From positions 62,001 to 126,000 of the forward strand of contig DASXFZ010000060.1 in NCBI GenBank assembly GCA_036489315.1: a stretch of 64,000 nt of DNA. The letters run 5' to 3'. A program made the translations under genes and the position numbers. Below are positions 21,123-30,140 of this stretch, piece by piece. Source of the stretch: Candidatus Cybelea sp. GTDB lineage: Bacteria > Vulcanimicrobiota > Vulcanimicrobiia > Vulcanimicrobiales > Vulcanimicrobiaceae. Each line of letters starts with the position of its first letter. The first letter of the stretch is position 1. The notes under the pieces are model-generated. The model saw only the letters and a program-made list of their open reading frames with translations, was not told the DNA's origin and searched no databases.

Positions 21123-22340
21123 ATGAATAATTCCATCCGTGATAACGACGTTGTAATTCTCGCCGGCGCCCGCACGCCGTTCGGCAATCTCGGGGGCGAG
21201 CTCTCCACCCTTACTGCCACCGATCTGGCCGTGGCGGCCGCGGAGGGGGGGATCGCGCGAAGCGGGGTGCGCAAGGAGAAGATCGACGAGGTCGTTTTCG
21301 GCAACGTCATTCAAAGCAGCCCCGATGCCATCTACCTCGCCCGCCACGCCGGCCTGCGCGCCGGGCTGCCGATCGGGGTTCCGGCGCTGGTCGTCAACCG
21401 GCTCTGCGGCTCGGGCCTGCAGGCAATTCTCTCCGCCGCGCAGTCGCTGGCGCTGGGGACCGCAACCTACGCGCTCGCGGGCGGAAGTGAGAACATGAGT
21501 CAGGCGCCGCATGTCGTGCGCGGCGCGCGCAAGGGTTTTCACCTCGGACAGCAAGTCGCGTTCGAGGACTCCCTCTGGACCGCGCTCACCGATTCGTACG
21601 GCAATACGCCGATGGCGATTACGGCCGAGAACCTTGCAAAGAAATACGGCGTGTCGCGCGCCGAGTGCGACGAGTTCGCGCTCGTGAGTCAAGAGCGCGC
21701 GCTAGCGGCGCAAAGCAGCGGCTATTTCGCGCAAGAGATCGTCGCCGTCGAGATTCCAGGTCCCAAAGGCACGACGATACGCGTTGAGAAGGACGAGGGT
21801 CCGCGCGCGGGACTCAATATGGAGAAGCTCGGCAAACTGCCGGCGCGCTTCGCAAAAGACGGAGTCGTTACGCCCGGCAATGCGAGCGGAATCACCGACG
21901 GCGCGTCCGCCGTCGTCCTGACGACGGTGAAGCAGGCGCGCGAAGACGGTTTGCAATGGATGGGCCGGCTCATTTCGGCCGGCGTCGTGGGCGTCGAGCC
22001 GTCGATCATGGGAATCGGACCGGCGTTTGCGATTCCGAAAGCGCTCGAGCGAGCCGGTGTCGGCAAAGACGAAATCGCGGTCATGGAGATCAATGAGGCA
22101 TTCGCGCCGCAAGTGCTTGCGTGTCTGCGCGAGATGGGCGAGAAGGCGGACGGAGCGGGGGACTCGCGCCTCAATCCGCACGGCGGCGCAATTGCGCTCG
22201 GCCATCCCTTGGGCGCTTCCGGCGCGCGCCTGGCGCTTACGACGCTGCACGAACTCAAAGCGCGCGGCGGTGGGTACGGCATCGCCTCCGCTTGCATTGG
22301 AGGCGGGCAAGGGATCGCAGCGCTTCTTCGTGTGGATTAG
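21123..22340 (+). CDS. Acetyl-CoA acetyltransferase (thiolase)
   Basis: 405 residues from the ATG at 21123 (a GTG nine bases earlier is possible). It condenses or cleaves acetyl-CoA/acetoacetyl-CoA. The nucleophile Cys95 lies in NRLCGSG; NEAFAPQ, the His motif GGAIALGHPLGASG and the C-terminal Cys in CIGGGQG are intact. Biosynthetic and degradative thiolases cannot be told apart here. It overlaps the thioredoxin-like gene and lies near an enoyl-CoA hydratase, suggesting a role in acyl-CoA or polyhydroxyalkanoate metabolism. Confidence 0.93.
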   Translation: MNNSIRDNDVVILAGARTPFGNLGGELSTLTATDLAVAAAEGGIARSGVRKEKIDEVVFGNVIQSSPDAIYLARHAGLRAGLPIGVPALVVNRLCGSGLQAILSAAQSLALGTATYALAGGSENMSQAPHVVRGARKGFHLGQQVAFEDSLWTALTDSYGNTPMAITAENLAKKYGVSRAECDEFALVSQERALAAQSSGYFAQEIVAVEIPGPKGTTIRVEKDEGPRAGLNMEKLGKLPARFAKDGVVTPGNASGITDGASAVVLTTVKQAREDGLQWMGRLISAGVVGVEPSIMGIGPAFAIPKALERAGVGKDEIAVMEINEAFAPQVLACLREMGEKADGAGDSRLNPHGGAIALGHPLGASGARLALTTLHELKARGGGYGIASACIGGGQGIAALLRVD

Positions 22341-22866
22341 CGATTCGGCGCGCAAGCTCTTTACCTACGGGCGCCTCTGGGACGTTCTGGCACTGCTGGC
22401 GATCGGCTTTGCGATCTGGAAGATCCTCATCGCCCCGCGCTTTCTCGAAGCGCCGAGAGCGCATCGAGCGCCGGCCGCCGTCTACGATCGGCTCGACGGC
22501 GGTGCGTTCCGCCTGGCGCAGCAGCGCGGACACCTCGTTTTTCTCGATTTTTACGCGAGCTGGTGCGAGCCGTGCAAACTCGAGCTGCCGCTGGTTAGGG
22601 GTTGGGCCTCCGCCCATCGGGGAGTGATGGTCGTGCCCGTCGACGTAGGCGAAGGACGCGCGACGGCCGCCGATTTTGCCCGGCGCTACCGCTTACGCGA
22701 CGTCGCGTTGGATCCGCAAAGCAACGCGCGGGCGCTCTTTTCGGTGGAAGGCTTTCCGACGATCGTCGTCGTTGACGGCCGCGGTTACGTGCGCGCTAAG
22801 TGGGAGGGCCTCAATCCGGCGATCGGACTCGCGATGGATAACGCCGTAAAGCAGGTGGGGCCTTAG
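22330..22866 (+). CDS. Membrane-anchored TlpA/ResA-like thioredoxin
   Basis: 178 residues, GTG at 22330 overlapping the thiolase stop by 11 bases. One N-terminal membrane helix (LWDVLALLAIGFAIWKIL, residues 16-33) is followed by a thioredoxin fold with C79-E-P-C82 in FYASWCEPCK and a cis-Pro in GFPTIVVVDG. It is probably exported-side facing and reduces or oxidises disulfides, as in cytochrome c maturation. The 3' end overlaps the convergent enoyl-CoA hydratase by 4 bases. Confidence 0.88.
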   Translation: MWISDSARKLFTYGRLWDVLALLAIGFAIWKILIAPRFLEAPRAHRAPAAVYDRLDGGAFRLAQQRGHLVFLDFYASWCEPCKLELPLVRGWASAHRGVMVVPVDVGEGRATAADFARRYRLRDVALDPQSNARALFSVEGFPTIVVVDGRGYVRAKWEGLNPAIGLAMDNAVKQVGP

Positions 22867-23648
22867 CGGCCCTTCCAGACGGGCTTGCGCTTTTCGAGAA
22901 AGGCGGCCGTGCCTTCTTTGATATCTTCGGTGTCGACGAGCGATCCGAACTCGAGCGCTTCGAGTTCGAGCGCGTCGTCGAGCGACAGGTGCGCACCGTT
23001 GTTGATCGCGCGTTTGCACGCCGCGATCGCGAGCGGCGCCTTCGCGGCGATCAGCGTCGCGATGCGCCTTGTCTCGTTCATCAATTCCGCGGCCGGAACG
23101 ACACGTGTTACGAGTCCGATCCGCAACGCCTCGTCGGCGTCGATGATCTCGCCTGTGAGGCAGAGATGCGTCGCGATGCCTTTACCCGCGAGGCGCGTTA
23201 ACCGCTGCGTTCCGCCGTAACCGGGAATCAGGCCAAGGTTGACCTCGGGCTGGCCGAATTTGGCTTTTTCACTCGCGATGCGTATATCGCCGGCCATCGC
23301 GAGCTCGCAGCCGCCGCCGAGCGCAAAACCGTTGACCGCCATGATGACGGGTTTTCGTAGGCGTTCGATTTTGCGCGTCAAGCGTTGCCCGCTGCGGGCT
23401 TGTTGCGTGCCCGCCCCAGCGCTGGCCAGCGCGTTGAGCTCGCCGATATCGGCGCCCGCGGCGAAGGCCTTTTCGCCGCTGCCCGTGACGACGATCGCCG
23501 CCACTTGCTCGTCGCGCTCCAAGTCATCCAGAGCCGCCGAGACTTCGTCCAGGAGCTGCGTGCGCAACGCATTCAGAACGCCCGGCCGGTTAAGGGTAAT
23601 GAAACCAATCGGCTCCTCGACCGTCACCAGAATATCTTCAAATGCCAT
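22863..23648 (-). CDS. Enoyl-CoA hydratase/isomerase family protein
   Basis: 261 residues, crotonase fold. The two catalytic acids E115 (GGCELAMAG) and E135 (GQPEVNLGLIPG) are present, as are the oxyanion-hole segments AGADIGEL and GGGCEL. It hydrates trans-2-enoyl-CoA in beta-oxidation or related pathways; the exact substrate is not visible. Cytoplasmic. It is convergent with the thioredoxin-like gene and divergent from phoU. Confidence 0.93.
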   Translation of the reverse strand: MAFEDILVTVEEPIGFITLNRPGVLNALRTQLLDEVSAALDDLERDEQVAAIVVTGSGEKAFAAGADIGELNALASAGAGTQQARSGQRLTRKIERLRKPVIMAVNGFALGGGCELAMAGDIRIASEKAKFGQPEVNLGLIPGYGGTQRLTRLAGKGIATHLCLTGEIIDADEALRIGLVTRVVPAAELMNETRRIATLIAAKAPLAIAACKRAINNGAHLSLDDALELEALEFGSLVDTEDIKEGTAAFLEKRKPVWKGR

Positions 23649-23694
23649 CTGAGAGCCTTATGGTTTCATAAAGGATGCAGGTTCCCTCGTCGCA

Positions 23695-23724
23695 TTGCGG
23701 GGAACAGCCCCTTCGACTTATACT
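23695..23724 (+). promoter_or_regulatory. Probable promoter of phoU
   Basis: TTGCGG (23695-23700) and TATACT (23719-23724) are 18 bases apart, 26 bases upstream of the phoU start. The -10 box matches the consensus at five of six positions. No Pho-box-like repeat was recognised. Confidence 0.45.
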
Positions 23725-23749
23725 AGAAGCACATTTGCAGGAGGTGACG

Positions 23750-24391
23750 GTGGCGGTCCGGACGGCGTATCACGAAGCACTGGAATCGACGAGGCTGGAC
23801 GTCGTGCGGCTCGGCGCGCTCGTAGGCGATGCGATTCGCGTAGCGGTCGACGCGCTGGATAATCGTGACGCGTCTGCCGGCGCTCGGGTCGTGGCCGGCG
23901 ACGACGTCGTCGACGATCTGCGGCGACGCATCGAAGGGCACTGCATCGAGCTGATCTGGCGACAGCAGCCCGTTGCCGGCGAACTTCGCGAAATCGCGGC
24001 GATGCTCGAGATCGCAACCGACCTCGAACGGATCGGCGACTACGCGGTGGATATTTCAAAGAACGCGATCAAACTCTCCGATCAGCCGATGCGTCCGCAG
24101 AAAGTCGAGATCGACCGAATTGCCAGCGTGGCTCACGGCATGCTGCTCGACGCGATGCGCGCCTATACCGAGCGCGCCGCCGATCTCGCAAGCGCGGTGA
24201 TCGATCGCGACGACGAGGTCGACAAACTGTATAAGCGCAGCATCAAGCTGCTGCAATCCGAGATGCGCGCCGACCCAGAGATCATCCGTCCGGGAACGCG
24301 CTATCTCTTCGTGCTCGCATCGCTCGAACGCGTGGGCGACCGTGCCGGCAACATCGCCTGGCACACAAAGGACATGATCGGCGCCGAGTGA
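23750..24391 (+). CDS. phoU: PhoU family phosphate-signalling protein
   Basis: 213 residues from the GTG at 23750; AGGAGG lies 5 bases upstream, which decides against the GTG two codons earlier. Two three-helix PhoU repeats are seen, with the metal-binding motifs ATDLERIGDYAVDI in the first and LASLERVGDRAGNIAW in the second. PhoU links the Pst transporter to the PhoR sensor and restrains the Pho response. No pst or phoBR genes are in the window, so it is separated from its usual partners. A GTGA overlap couples it to the aminotransferase gene. Confidence 0.93.
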   Translation: MAVRTAYHEALESTRLDVVRLGALVGDAIRVAVDALDNRDASAGARVVAGDDVVDDLRRRIEGHCIELIWRQQPVAGELREIAAMLEIATDLERIGDYAVDISKNAIKLSDQPMRPQKVEIDRIASVAHGMLLDAMRAYTERAADLASAVIDRDDEVDKLYKRSIKLLQSEMRADPEIIRPGTRYLFVLASLERVGDRAGNIAWHTKDMIGAE

Positions 24392-25542
24392 CGACTCCGC
24401 TTCCACGAAGCGAGTTCGCGGTAACGCAGCGGTATCTCTATCTCAATCACGCGGCGGCCGGCGTGCTGCCGGCGTCGACGGTTGCAGCGATCGAGGAGTT
24501 TGCGCGCGCCCACGCCGCCGCGGGCGTCTTGGGAACCTTTCCCTACGACCTCAAGATGGTCGAGTATCGGGAAAAGATCGGGCGCTTCATCGGCGCGTCG
24601 GGCGCCGAGATCGCAACGGTTCCCAATACCAGCGCGGGCGCGGCGACGATTGCGCTGGGCATCGGCTGGAAACCGGGCGACGAGGTGCTGCTCTGCGATA
24701 ACGAGTTTCCCGCCAACGTCATCGCGTGGCTGGCGTTGCGCCGCCGCGGGGTCGAAGTGCGGCTGCTGCCGGCGGCGCAGGGACGCTTGACGCCGGAGCG
24801 ATTGCGGCGCGAGATCGGCCCGCGTACGCGGGTCGTCACGTGTTCGTGGGTCGCCTACTTCGACGGTTACCGGCACGATCTGGCCGGCCTGGCGGCAGTC
24901 GCGCACGAGATGGGGGCAATGCTGTGCGTCGACGCGATGCAGGGTCTCGGTGCGCTGCCCATCGACGTGCGTTCTTTAGATGTCGACGCGCTCTATTGCG
25001 GCGCCGCAAAATGGATGCTCGGATTGCACGGCGCGGCGTTTCTCTACGCCGGCCCGCGCATCGCGCAGGATCTCGAGGTCGCGATGCCGGGGTGGCGCTC
25101 CGTCGAGGACATGTGGGATTTCCACAATTACGAGCAGCCGTTCGCGCGCGAAGCCTTGCGCTTCGAAGGCGGTACGCCGAACTTGCTGGGCACGTTGTCG
25201 CTTGCCTGCGCGGTCGACCTGTTCAACGCAAGCGGTCCGGAACGGATCGCGGCGCACGTGTTGATGCTCACCGATCGACTCTGCGATGGTCTTCGAGAGC
25301 TTGGCGCTACCTTCTCTACGGAGCGAGGCGAACATTGCTCCTCCGGCATCGTCACCTTCGCGATTCCCCGAAGCGATAGCATCGCGCTCGGTCAGGCGCT
25401 CGAGAGGGAAGGTATCCTCACGACGTACCGAACCGGCGGTATTCGAGTATCGCCGCACGGATACACGACGGCAGAGGAGATCGATGACATGGTGAACGCG
25501 GTCGCGCGGCTTGGGCGCGCAAACGTGGAAGTCTCGCAGTGA
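24388..25542 (+). CDS. Aminotransferase class V family protein
   Basis: 384 residues, GTG overlapping the phoU stop. PLP-dependent fold type I, similar to cysteine desulfurases and isopenicillin-N epimerases. N-terminal LNHAAAGVLPAS, PLP-phosphate contacts NTSAGAATIALG, Asp in LCVDAMQGLGALPIDV, and Schiff-base Lys208 in CGAAKWMLG. The cysteine-loop region of true IscS is not evident, so a desulfurase role is unlikely; substrate unknown. Cytoplasmic. Confidence 0.88.
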   Translation: MTTPLPRSEFAVTQRYLYLNHAAAGVLPASTVAAIEEFARAHAAAGVLGTFPYDLKMVEYREKIGRFIGASGAEIATVPNTSAGAATIALGIGWKPGDEVLLCDNEFPANVIAWLALRRRGVEVRLLPAAQGRLTPERLRREIGPRTRVVTCSWVAYFDGYRHDLAGLAAVAHEMGAMLCVDAMQGLGALPIDVRSLDVDALYCGAAKWMLGLHGAAFLYAGPRIAQDLEVAMPGWRSVEDMWDFHNYEQPFAREALRFEGGTPNLLGTLSLACAVDLFNASGPERIAAHVLMLTDRLCDGLRELGATFSTERGEHCSSGIVTFAIPRSDSIALGQALEREGILTTYRTGGIRVSPHGYTTAEEIDDMVNAVARLGRANVEVSQ

Positions 25543-26201
25543 TGTTGGCAAGCCTGCTGTTGGCGGCGGTCGCCTCCGCCGCTCCCGCGTTCCCGCCCGC
25601 GGGAACCTATTCGTACGCGGCTTCGCTCAACGGCCAACCGGTGGGAAAGTGGTCGGTAAATGTGAAAAGCGCCCAAGCCGGCCCGGAGATCGACGAAACC
25701 TCCGCGGCTTCCTTGATGGGAATGCAGCTGGCGGCGCAAGCCGCGCTGATGCTCTCGGCGGATCTCTCCCCAACGCGTTACGACGGCCACTATCGCACGC
25801 CCAATCAAAGTCCGAACGTCAGCGTCTCGCTATCGCCGACTTCGGCGACGGTGGTGGGCCTTGTGACGAGCCAGGCGCAGCAAGTCTCGCTCGCTGCGGG
25901 CACGCGGCATTTCGTCGTTATCGAGCCGGGCCTGCTCGCCGGGCTCTTCGCGCTCCCCGCGCAGCTGGCGTCGTGGAAAGACCCCGCGGTTACCTGGATC
26001 ACGCCCACGAGCGCGCAGGCACAGGTTCTGACGACCGGATCGGCAGCATCGCAGGCGCATCCCGCCGGCGTTTCAGCGGCCGACGTGCTGCTTTCGATCG
26101 CCTCGCCGATCGCGGTCTCGATTTGGTACGATCCGGCGACGCTCGTCCCCGATCAGATCTCGGTCCCGTCGCAAAACGCGGTGCTCACCCGCGTTCGTTA
26201 G
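25542..26201 (+). CDS. Secreted hypothetical protein, beta-rich
   Basis: 219 residues from the ATG that overlaps the previous stop (TGATG); a GTG one codon earlier is possible. A short signal peptide (LASLLLAAVASAAPA) is followed by alternating polar and hydrophobic strands. The opening pattern, YSYAASLNGQPVGKWSVNVK, recalls DUF3108-like periplasmic proteins, but this is weak. It belongs to the phoU transcription unit by spacing. Function unknown. Confidence 0.65.
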   Translation: MLASLLLAAVASAAPAFPPAGTYSYAASLNGQPVGKWSVNVKSAQAGPEIDETSAASLMGMQLAAQAALMLSADLSPTRYDGHYRTPNQSPNVSVSLSPTSATVVGLVTSQAQQVSLAAGTRHFVVIEPGLLAGLFALPAQLASWKDPAVTWITPTSAQAQVLTTGSAASQAHPAGVSAADVLLSIASPIAVSIWYDPATLVPDQISVPSQNAVLTRVR

Positions 26202-26207
26202 CGGTTC

Positions 26208-26747
26208 CTAGACGACCAGCGCACGAAACTCGGCCGGCTCCAACGGCCGGACTTCCTGCGAGTGCAGGGGCACGCCGCGCAACAGACGCTCTAGGACGCC
26301 GAGCGTGCCGCGGTGCGCGATGACGAGCGAACACCTCGCACCTCGCAAACGCGTCACGACCGGCGAAAGCCGCTCTGCAACATCGGCAAAACTCTCGCCC
26401 GCCGGCGGACGAAAATTCACGGGATCGCGCTGGCGATGCGAGAGCCGCCGCGCGTCGTTGGCCTGCACCCACTGCAGCGTCATGCCCTCCCAGCTGCCGA
26501 AATCGACCTCGCGCAACGCCTCGAGCGTCTCGAACGGAACGTCGGGTGCGACGAGCTCTCGCGTCCGAACGCAGCGGCGCATCGGGCTGACCAGACAATG
26601 CTCGAAGTCGAACTTCGTCAGCAAGGGCTGCAGCGCGCGGCACTGCGCCTCTCCTCCGTCGCTTAAATGGAGGTCGGTCCGCGAGAGAAACTGCCCCGCG
26701 GCATTGCCGGCGGTCACTGCGTGCCGGCAGAGAACGATCGCGCCCAC
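26208..26747 (-). CDS. Histidine phosphatase family protein
   Basis: 179 residues. The phosphoglycerate-mutase-like fold has the phosphohistidine motif CRHAVTAGN (RHG is RHA here), Arg in SPMRRCVRT, Glu in LREVDFGSWEG and the second His in VIAHRGTLG. It resembles cobalamin/alpha-ribazole phosphatases and other small broad-range phosphatases; substrate not decided. The start lies 16 bases downstream of the stop of the putative ATP-grasp gene, so the two may form an operon. Confidence 0.88.
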   Translation of the reverse strand: MGAIVLCRHAVTAGNAAGQFLSRTDLHLSDGGEAQCRALQPLLTKFDFEHCLVSPMRRCVRTRELVAPDVPFETLEALREVDFGSWEGMTLQWVQANDARRLSHRQRDPVNFRPPAGESFADVAERLSPVVTRLRGARCSLVIAHRGTLGVLERLLRGVPLHSQEVRPLEPAEFRALVV

Positions 26748-26763
26748 GCTGCGGGTTCGTTGC

Positions 26764-28200
26764 CTAGGGCGCGGGCTCGCGAAGGATCGACGACGTCATC
26801 ACCGCGTCGGTCATTCCGTGGATGAGGCGCTTGTCGGCGGGAGCAATCGTCGCCAAAATACCGCCCAGCTGCACGCTCTCCTCGCCCGTAACGAAGTAGT
26901 ACGGACAGAGCCGCACGCGCCCGTCGTAGTTGCGGATGTCGTCGACGTCGCGATCGAAGTAGCTCTGACGGATGCGCTTGCCTTTGTGGAACCGCTGGAG
27001 AATGTGGGGCGTGCGGTCGAACGACCCCAGCGCGTTGTCGAGCGCCTCGGTCCACTCCTCACGCGTTAGATCGTCGCCGATTTTTACACCGCGCGAGCCC
27101 CAGGCCAGCGGCGAGAACCCCGAGGGCTTGACGACGTAGGCGCGTTCGCTTTTGGGCAGGGCGGTCAACGCGCGAAATTCGGAGACCGGCGCACCGGCGA
27201 CTTGCAGGCCGGCGATCGCGCCCTGGGGCGGAATCGGCCGCGGATCGATGACCCAGGTTTTCGGGAAGAGTTCGAGGAGCCGTTCGAAGACGTCGTTGCC
27301 GAGTTCGCCGCGCCAGAGCGGTGCAAGCGCGTAATGGTGAAGCAGCGCGAAGGCCAGCTTCTCTTCGAGGGTCGCTTTTGGCGGTGGGGTCATCTTGACG
27401 CGATTGTGACGTGCGGCGTAGAGCATCAGCTCTTGTTTGCTGACGTTGAAGAGATCGAAGAGCTCGAAGTTGCGATAGATCGCGTCGAGCCGCGATTCGC
27501 GGCCGTCTTCGAAGGCGATGAAGAGGCCTTCTTCGGTAAAGGTGACCTCTTGGGGCTTGCGCAGCCACGCGTCGGCGAGATCTAAGCGGCGCAGCGCGTC
27601 GGCGAGCCATGCCATCTCGTTGCGGTAATCCGCGGATTCCTCGGAGACGACGATTGCCACGGTCGGCTTTTCGACGCCGGTTGTATAGCGGAGCATCGCC
27701 GCAAAGCCCTTTGGAATTCCGTCGTCCCCCCCGACGCTCTCGAACCCGAGTTGACAATACGCTTCGGTCATCCCGCCGAGGAAGCCCATGCCGCCAGGAA
27801 TGCTGTCGAGTTCGGTCGCCTTGAATCCATCGGCGGTGACGATCAGATCCGGGCGAATGACGCCGGGAAGCTCTTGTTTGAAGCGATTTTGGCGCGCGAG
27901 CTTGACGACTTGTTCGGGCTTGCCGCGGTCGAGGTATTCGGCGATGAAACTCGGGGCAGTTCCGCGCGCGCTGCGGTTATACAGGTTGTTGAGCCCGCGG
28001 TAGAAGCGAAGAAGATCGACCCCTAAGGACTCGATCGTTGCGACTTGGTCTTTCGATAGTGCAAACGGTTCTGGGCTGACGCGCCATGCGATCCGGTCGT
28101 TTTCGTCTTGAACCCTAAAGAGGCCGGGCGGGATCGCTTCGTAGAGGTAGTGCGCTTGCTCGCGGGGCGTGAGGTTGGGGATGGTTGCCGTACAAGGCAT
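26764..28200 (-). CDS. Uncharacterised protein, possibly ATP-grasp-like
   Basis: 478 residues, no signal peptide or membrane segment. The segment RPDLIVTADGFKATELDSIPGG near residue 120, followed later by YVVKPSGFSPLAWGSRGVKIG, ILQRFHKGKRIRQ and GRVRLCPYYFVTGE, has the order of a circularly permuted ATP-grasp enzyme. In those, a Lys-containing strand and a C-terminal Arg/Glu/Asn set bind ATP. If so, it would ligate an amine to a carboxylate. No family name can be given with confidence. It is transcribed ahead of a histidine phosphatase. Confidence 0.7.
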   Translation of the reverse strand: MPCTATIPNLTPREQAHYLYEAIPPGLFRVQDENDRIAWRVSPEPFALSKDQVATIESLGVDLLRFYRGLNNLYNRSARGTAPSFIAEYLDRGKPEQVVKLARQNRFKQELPGVIRPDLIVTADGFKATELDSIPGGMGFLGGMTEAYCQLGFESVGGDDGIPKGFAAMLRYTTGVEKPTVAIVVSEESADYRNEMAWLADALRRLDLADAWLRKPQEVTFTEEGLFIAFEDGRESRLDAIYRNFELFDLFNVSKQELMLYAARHNRVKMTPPPKATLEEKLAFALLHHYALAPLWRGELGNDVFERLLELFPKTWVIDPRPIPPQGAIAGLQVAGAPVSEFRALTALPKSERAYVVKPSGFSPLAWGSRGVKIGDDLTREEWTEALDNALGSFDRTPHILQRFHKGKRIRQSYFDRDVDDIRNYDGRVRLCPYYFVTGEESVQLGGILATIAPADKRLIHGMTDAVMTSSILREPAP

Positions 28201-28315
28201 ATGGGTGAGCGGTCTCCTCTATCGACAGCCGTCAGGGATCTTGGAGCTGCTAAAGGCGATATAGCGTCGTCGCATACCAGACCTTAGAGCGCCCAGCCCG
28301 GCCGTTGGGTTGCAC

Positions 28316-28699
28316 TCACTTGATCGTAATTGCCCCGGGCGTGAGCAGCGCCCCCTCGACGCGAACCGCTCCCTGGATATAGGCGAGCGTCAGGTGAAGC
28401 GTTCCGGTCAGTCCCAGCTTCGTCAGATCGAGGCTCTCCAGAACCCGTGAGGTCGACTCTTCGGCCAGAAAGTGGAGCTCGGAAGCGCGTCGCAGGGTTC
28501 CCCCCGGTGCCGAGAAGGTTGCCGTGACGGGGACGATGATCTCGTGGCTTGCGGTGGCGCGCGCAGGGCCGGCGACGCAGTAGGAGACGGAGACCGGCGT
28601 GCGACCGACGAGGAGCGTTTCGCTCGTGCAGGCGGGTGCGGCCGCGACGGCGGCCGGGAGTGCGACTGCGACCATTGTCGCGAGCAGGAGTCTGTCCAT
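28316..28699 (-). CDS. Secreted hypothetical protein
   Basis: 127 residues from the ATG at 28699; a much longer upstream extension on this strand runs antisense to moaD and moaE and is rejected. Signal peptide (LLLATMVAVALPAAVAAA), then a beta-rich domain with two cysteines (CTSETLL and SVSYCVAG) likely to form a disulfide. The end, VRVEGALLTPGAITIK, is strand-like. No family recognised. It is divergent from moaD, 65 bases away. Confidence 0.65.
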   Translation of the reverse strand: MDRLLLATMVAVALPAAVAAAPACTSETLLVGRTPVSVSYCVAGPARATASHEIIVPVTATFSAPGGTLRRASELHFLAEESTSRVLESLDLTKLGLTGTLHLTLAYIQGAVRVEGALLTPGAITIK

Positions 28700-28764
28700 C
28701 GGAAGAATCGTCGTTTTACGAATACGGTACGAGTCGAGCCTATACCCGTCGAAAGAGGGAGCCC

Positions 28765-29010
28765 ATGAACGTTCGCGTGGTCGCCTTCGCAAACGTGCGC
28801 GAGATCCTCGAAGGCTCGCCGCGCAGCCTCGCTCTGCCGCAGGGCGCGCGCGTTGGCGAAGCTTGGAGTGCATTGGAGACGTTATTTCCAGCGCTTTGCG
28901 CGCATCGCACCTCGGTGCGGATCGCCCGCAACGGACGGATCGTTTCGCATGAGGAGTCGCTGCTCGAGGGCGACGAGCTCGCACTCCTGCCGCCGGTGGG
29001 CGGTGGATAG
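28765..29010 (+). CDS. moaD: Molybdopterin synthase small subunit MoaD
   Basis: 81 residues, ATG with AGAGGGA upstream. Ubiquitin-like sulfur carrier; the C-terminus ends in Gly-Gly-Gly (LLPPVGGG), the site adenylated by MoeB and then thiocarboxylated. It delivers sulfur for conversion of precursor Z to molybdopterin. The last bases overlap moaE by 8. Confidence 0.92.
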   Translation: MNVRVVAFANVREILEGSPRSLALPQGARVGEAWSALETLFPALCAHRTSVRIARNGRIVSHEESLLEGDELALLPPVGGG

Positions 29011-29425
29011 GGAACTCTTTTCGATCGTCCGCGGGCCGGTCGATCCGCGCTGTCTCGAGGCTCTCGCGAGCGCCGCGCAGGGCGGCATCGTTACGTTCTT
29101 GGGCGTCGTACGCAGTCGCAGCGACGACGGCCGCACCGTCGTTGGTCTCTCGTATGAGGCGTACGAAGCGCCGGCGGTGCGCGAGTTCGAGACGATCGCG
29201 GGTGAAGCGCGCGAGCGCTTCGGTGAGGTTCGGCTCGCCATCGTTCACGCCGTCGGAGAACTCGAGGTCGGAGCGGTGGCCGTTGCCGTTGCCGCCGCTG
29301 CGGAGCATCGCTCCGCGGCCTTCGACGCGTGCCGCTACGCGATCGACGAAGTCAAACGGCGCGCACCGATTTGGAAGAAGGAGCGCTACGCCGGCGGGGA
29401 CGCTCGCTGGAAGAGCAATGAGTAA
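29003..29425 (+). CDS. moaE: Molybdopterin synthase catalytic subunit MoaE
   Basis: 140 residues, GTG at 29003 within the end of moaD. It forms molybdopterin synthase with MoaD. Conserved features: GGIVTFLGVVRSRSDDG with the surface Arg, YEAYEAPAVREF, HAVGELEVGAVAV and the catalytic Lys region EVKRRAPIWKKE. It overlaps the next gene by 8 bases, so moaD, moaE and the hydrolase are translated as one unit. Confidence 0.94.
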   Translation: MDRELFSIVRGPVDPRCLEALASAAQGGIVTFLGVVRSRSDDGRTVVGLSYEAYEAPAVREFETIAGEARERFGEVRLAIVHAVGELEVGAVAVAVAAAAEHRSAAFDACRYAIDEVKRRAPIWKKERYAGGDARWKSNE

Positions 29426-30140
29426 GGTCGAGCTCGTTCGCATCGAGGCGCGGCACAATCCCGTGGCGTTGCTGTATTACGAACCCCGGCGGTCGCGCGG
29501 GGTGACGCTCGTCGCCGGGCACGGCTATTCCTCGAGCAAACAGAACCTCGATTTTCTTTGTTCGTTTCTAGCAAGCCACGGCTTCGGCGTTTACAGCCTG
29601 GATTTTCCGGGCCACAAGCTTGGCACGAGCGGCGGCGAGCTGCGCGGCGTCGACGATTGCATCGACGCAATGCGCGGCGTCGTCGGGTTTGCGCGCGAAC
29701 GTTCGCCCAGCCCAGTCTATACGATGGGGCATAGCATGGGCGGAATGACCGCGCTCTTCACGGCGGCCCTCGATCCGCAAATCACGGGAACGATCGCCAT
29801 CGCGACCGGGTACGGCCGCCCGACCTCCCTCGAGACGCTGCGCAAAGTCGGCGTGACGGATTTCCGCTCCTCATACGTCGCCGGCGTAACGCTTCCCGAG
29901 CTCGTCGCCGGGGTCGAAGGCCGCTATGACGAGCTGCTCCCGCGTCTCGCGCAGCGGCCCGCGCTCTACATCGCCGCGAGCCGCGACGCGATGGTAAGCC
30001 CGCGCAGCGTTCGCGATCTCTTCGATCGCGCGCCCGAGCCCAAGACCTTGGAGACGATCGAGAGCGATCATACCTACGCGGCCGAGCATTCGCGCGCCGC
30101 CGTACTGCAGTGGCTCGACGCTCGTCATCGCGCGCCGTGA
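29418..30140 (+). CDS. Alpha/beta hydrolase inside the moa operon
   Basis: 240 residues, ATG at 29418. Serine hydrolase fold: oxyanion region GHGYSSSK, nucleophile Ser in GHSMGG, Asp in AASRDAMVS and His in ESDHTYA. It resembles monoacylglycerol-lipase or bacterial esterase types; substrate unknown. It is embedded between moaE and moeB with overlaps on both sides (8 and 4 bases), unusual for a molybdopterin operon. Confidence 0.88.
   Translation: MSKVELVRIEARHNPVALLYYEPRRSRGVTLVAGHGYSSSKQNLDFLCSFLASHGFGVYSLDFPGHKLGTSGGELRGVDDCIDAMRGVVGFARERSPSPVYTMGHSMGGMTALFTAALDPQITGTIAIATGYGRPTSLETLRKVGVTDFRSSYVAGVTLPELVAGVEGRYDELLPRLAQRPALYIAASRDAMVSPRSVRDLFDRAPEPKTLETIESDHTYAAEHSRAAVLQWLDARHRAP

Noticed and set aside
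24388-25542. Cysteine desulfurase IscS/SufS assignment
   Set aside because: The Schiff-base Lys is present, but the catalytic Cys loop is not evident; kept as a class V aminotransferase.
28700-29458. Long minus-strand extension of the secreted gene at 28316
   Set aside because: It runs antisense to moaD and moaE and lacks hydrophobic or domain structure; the signal peptide starts at 28699.
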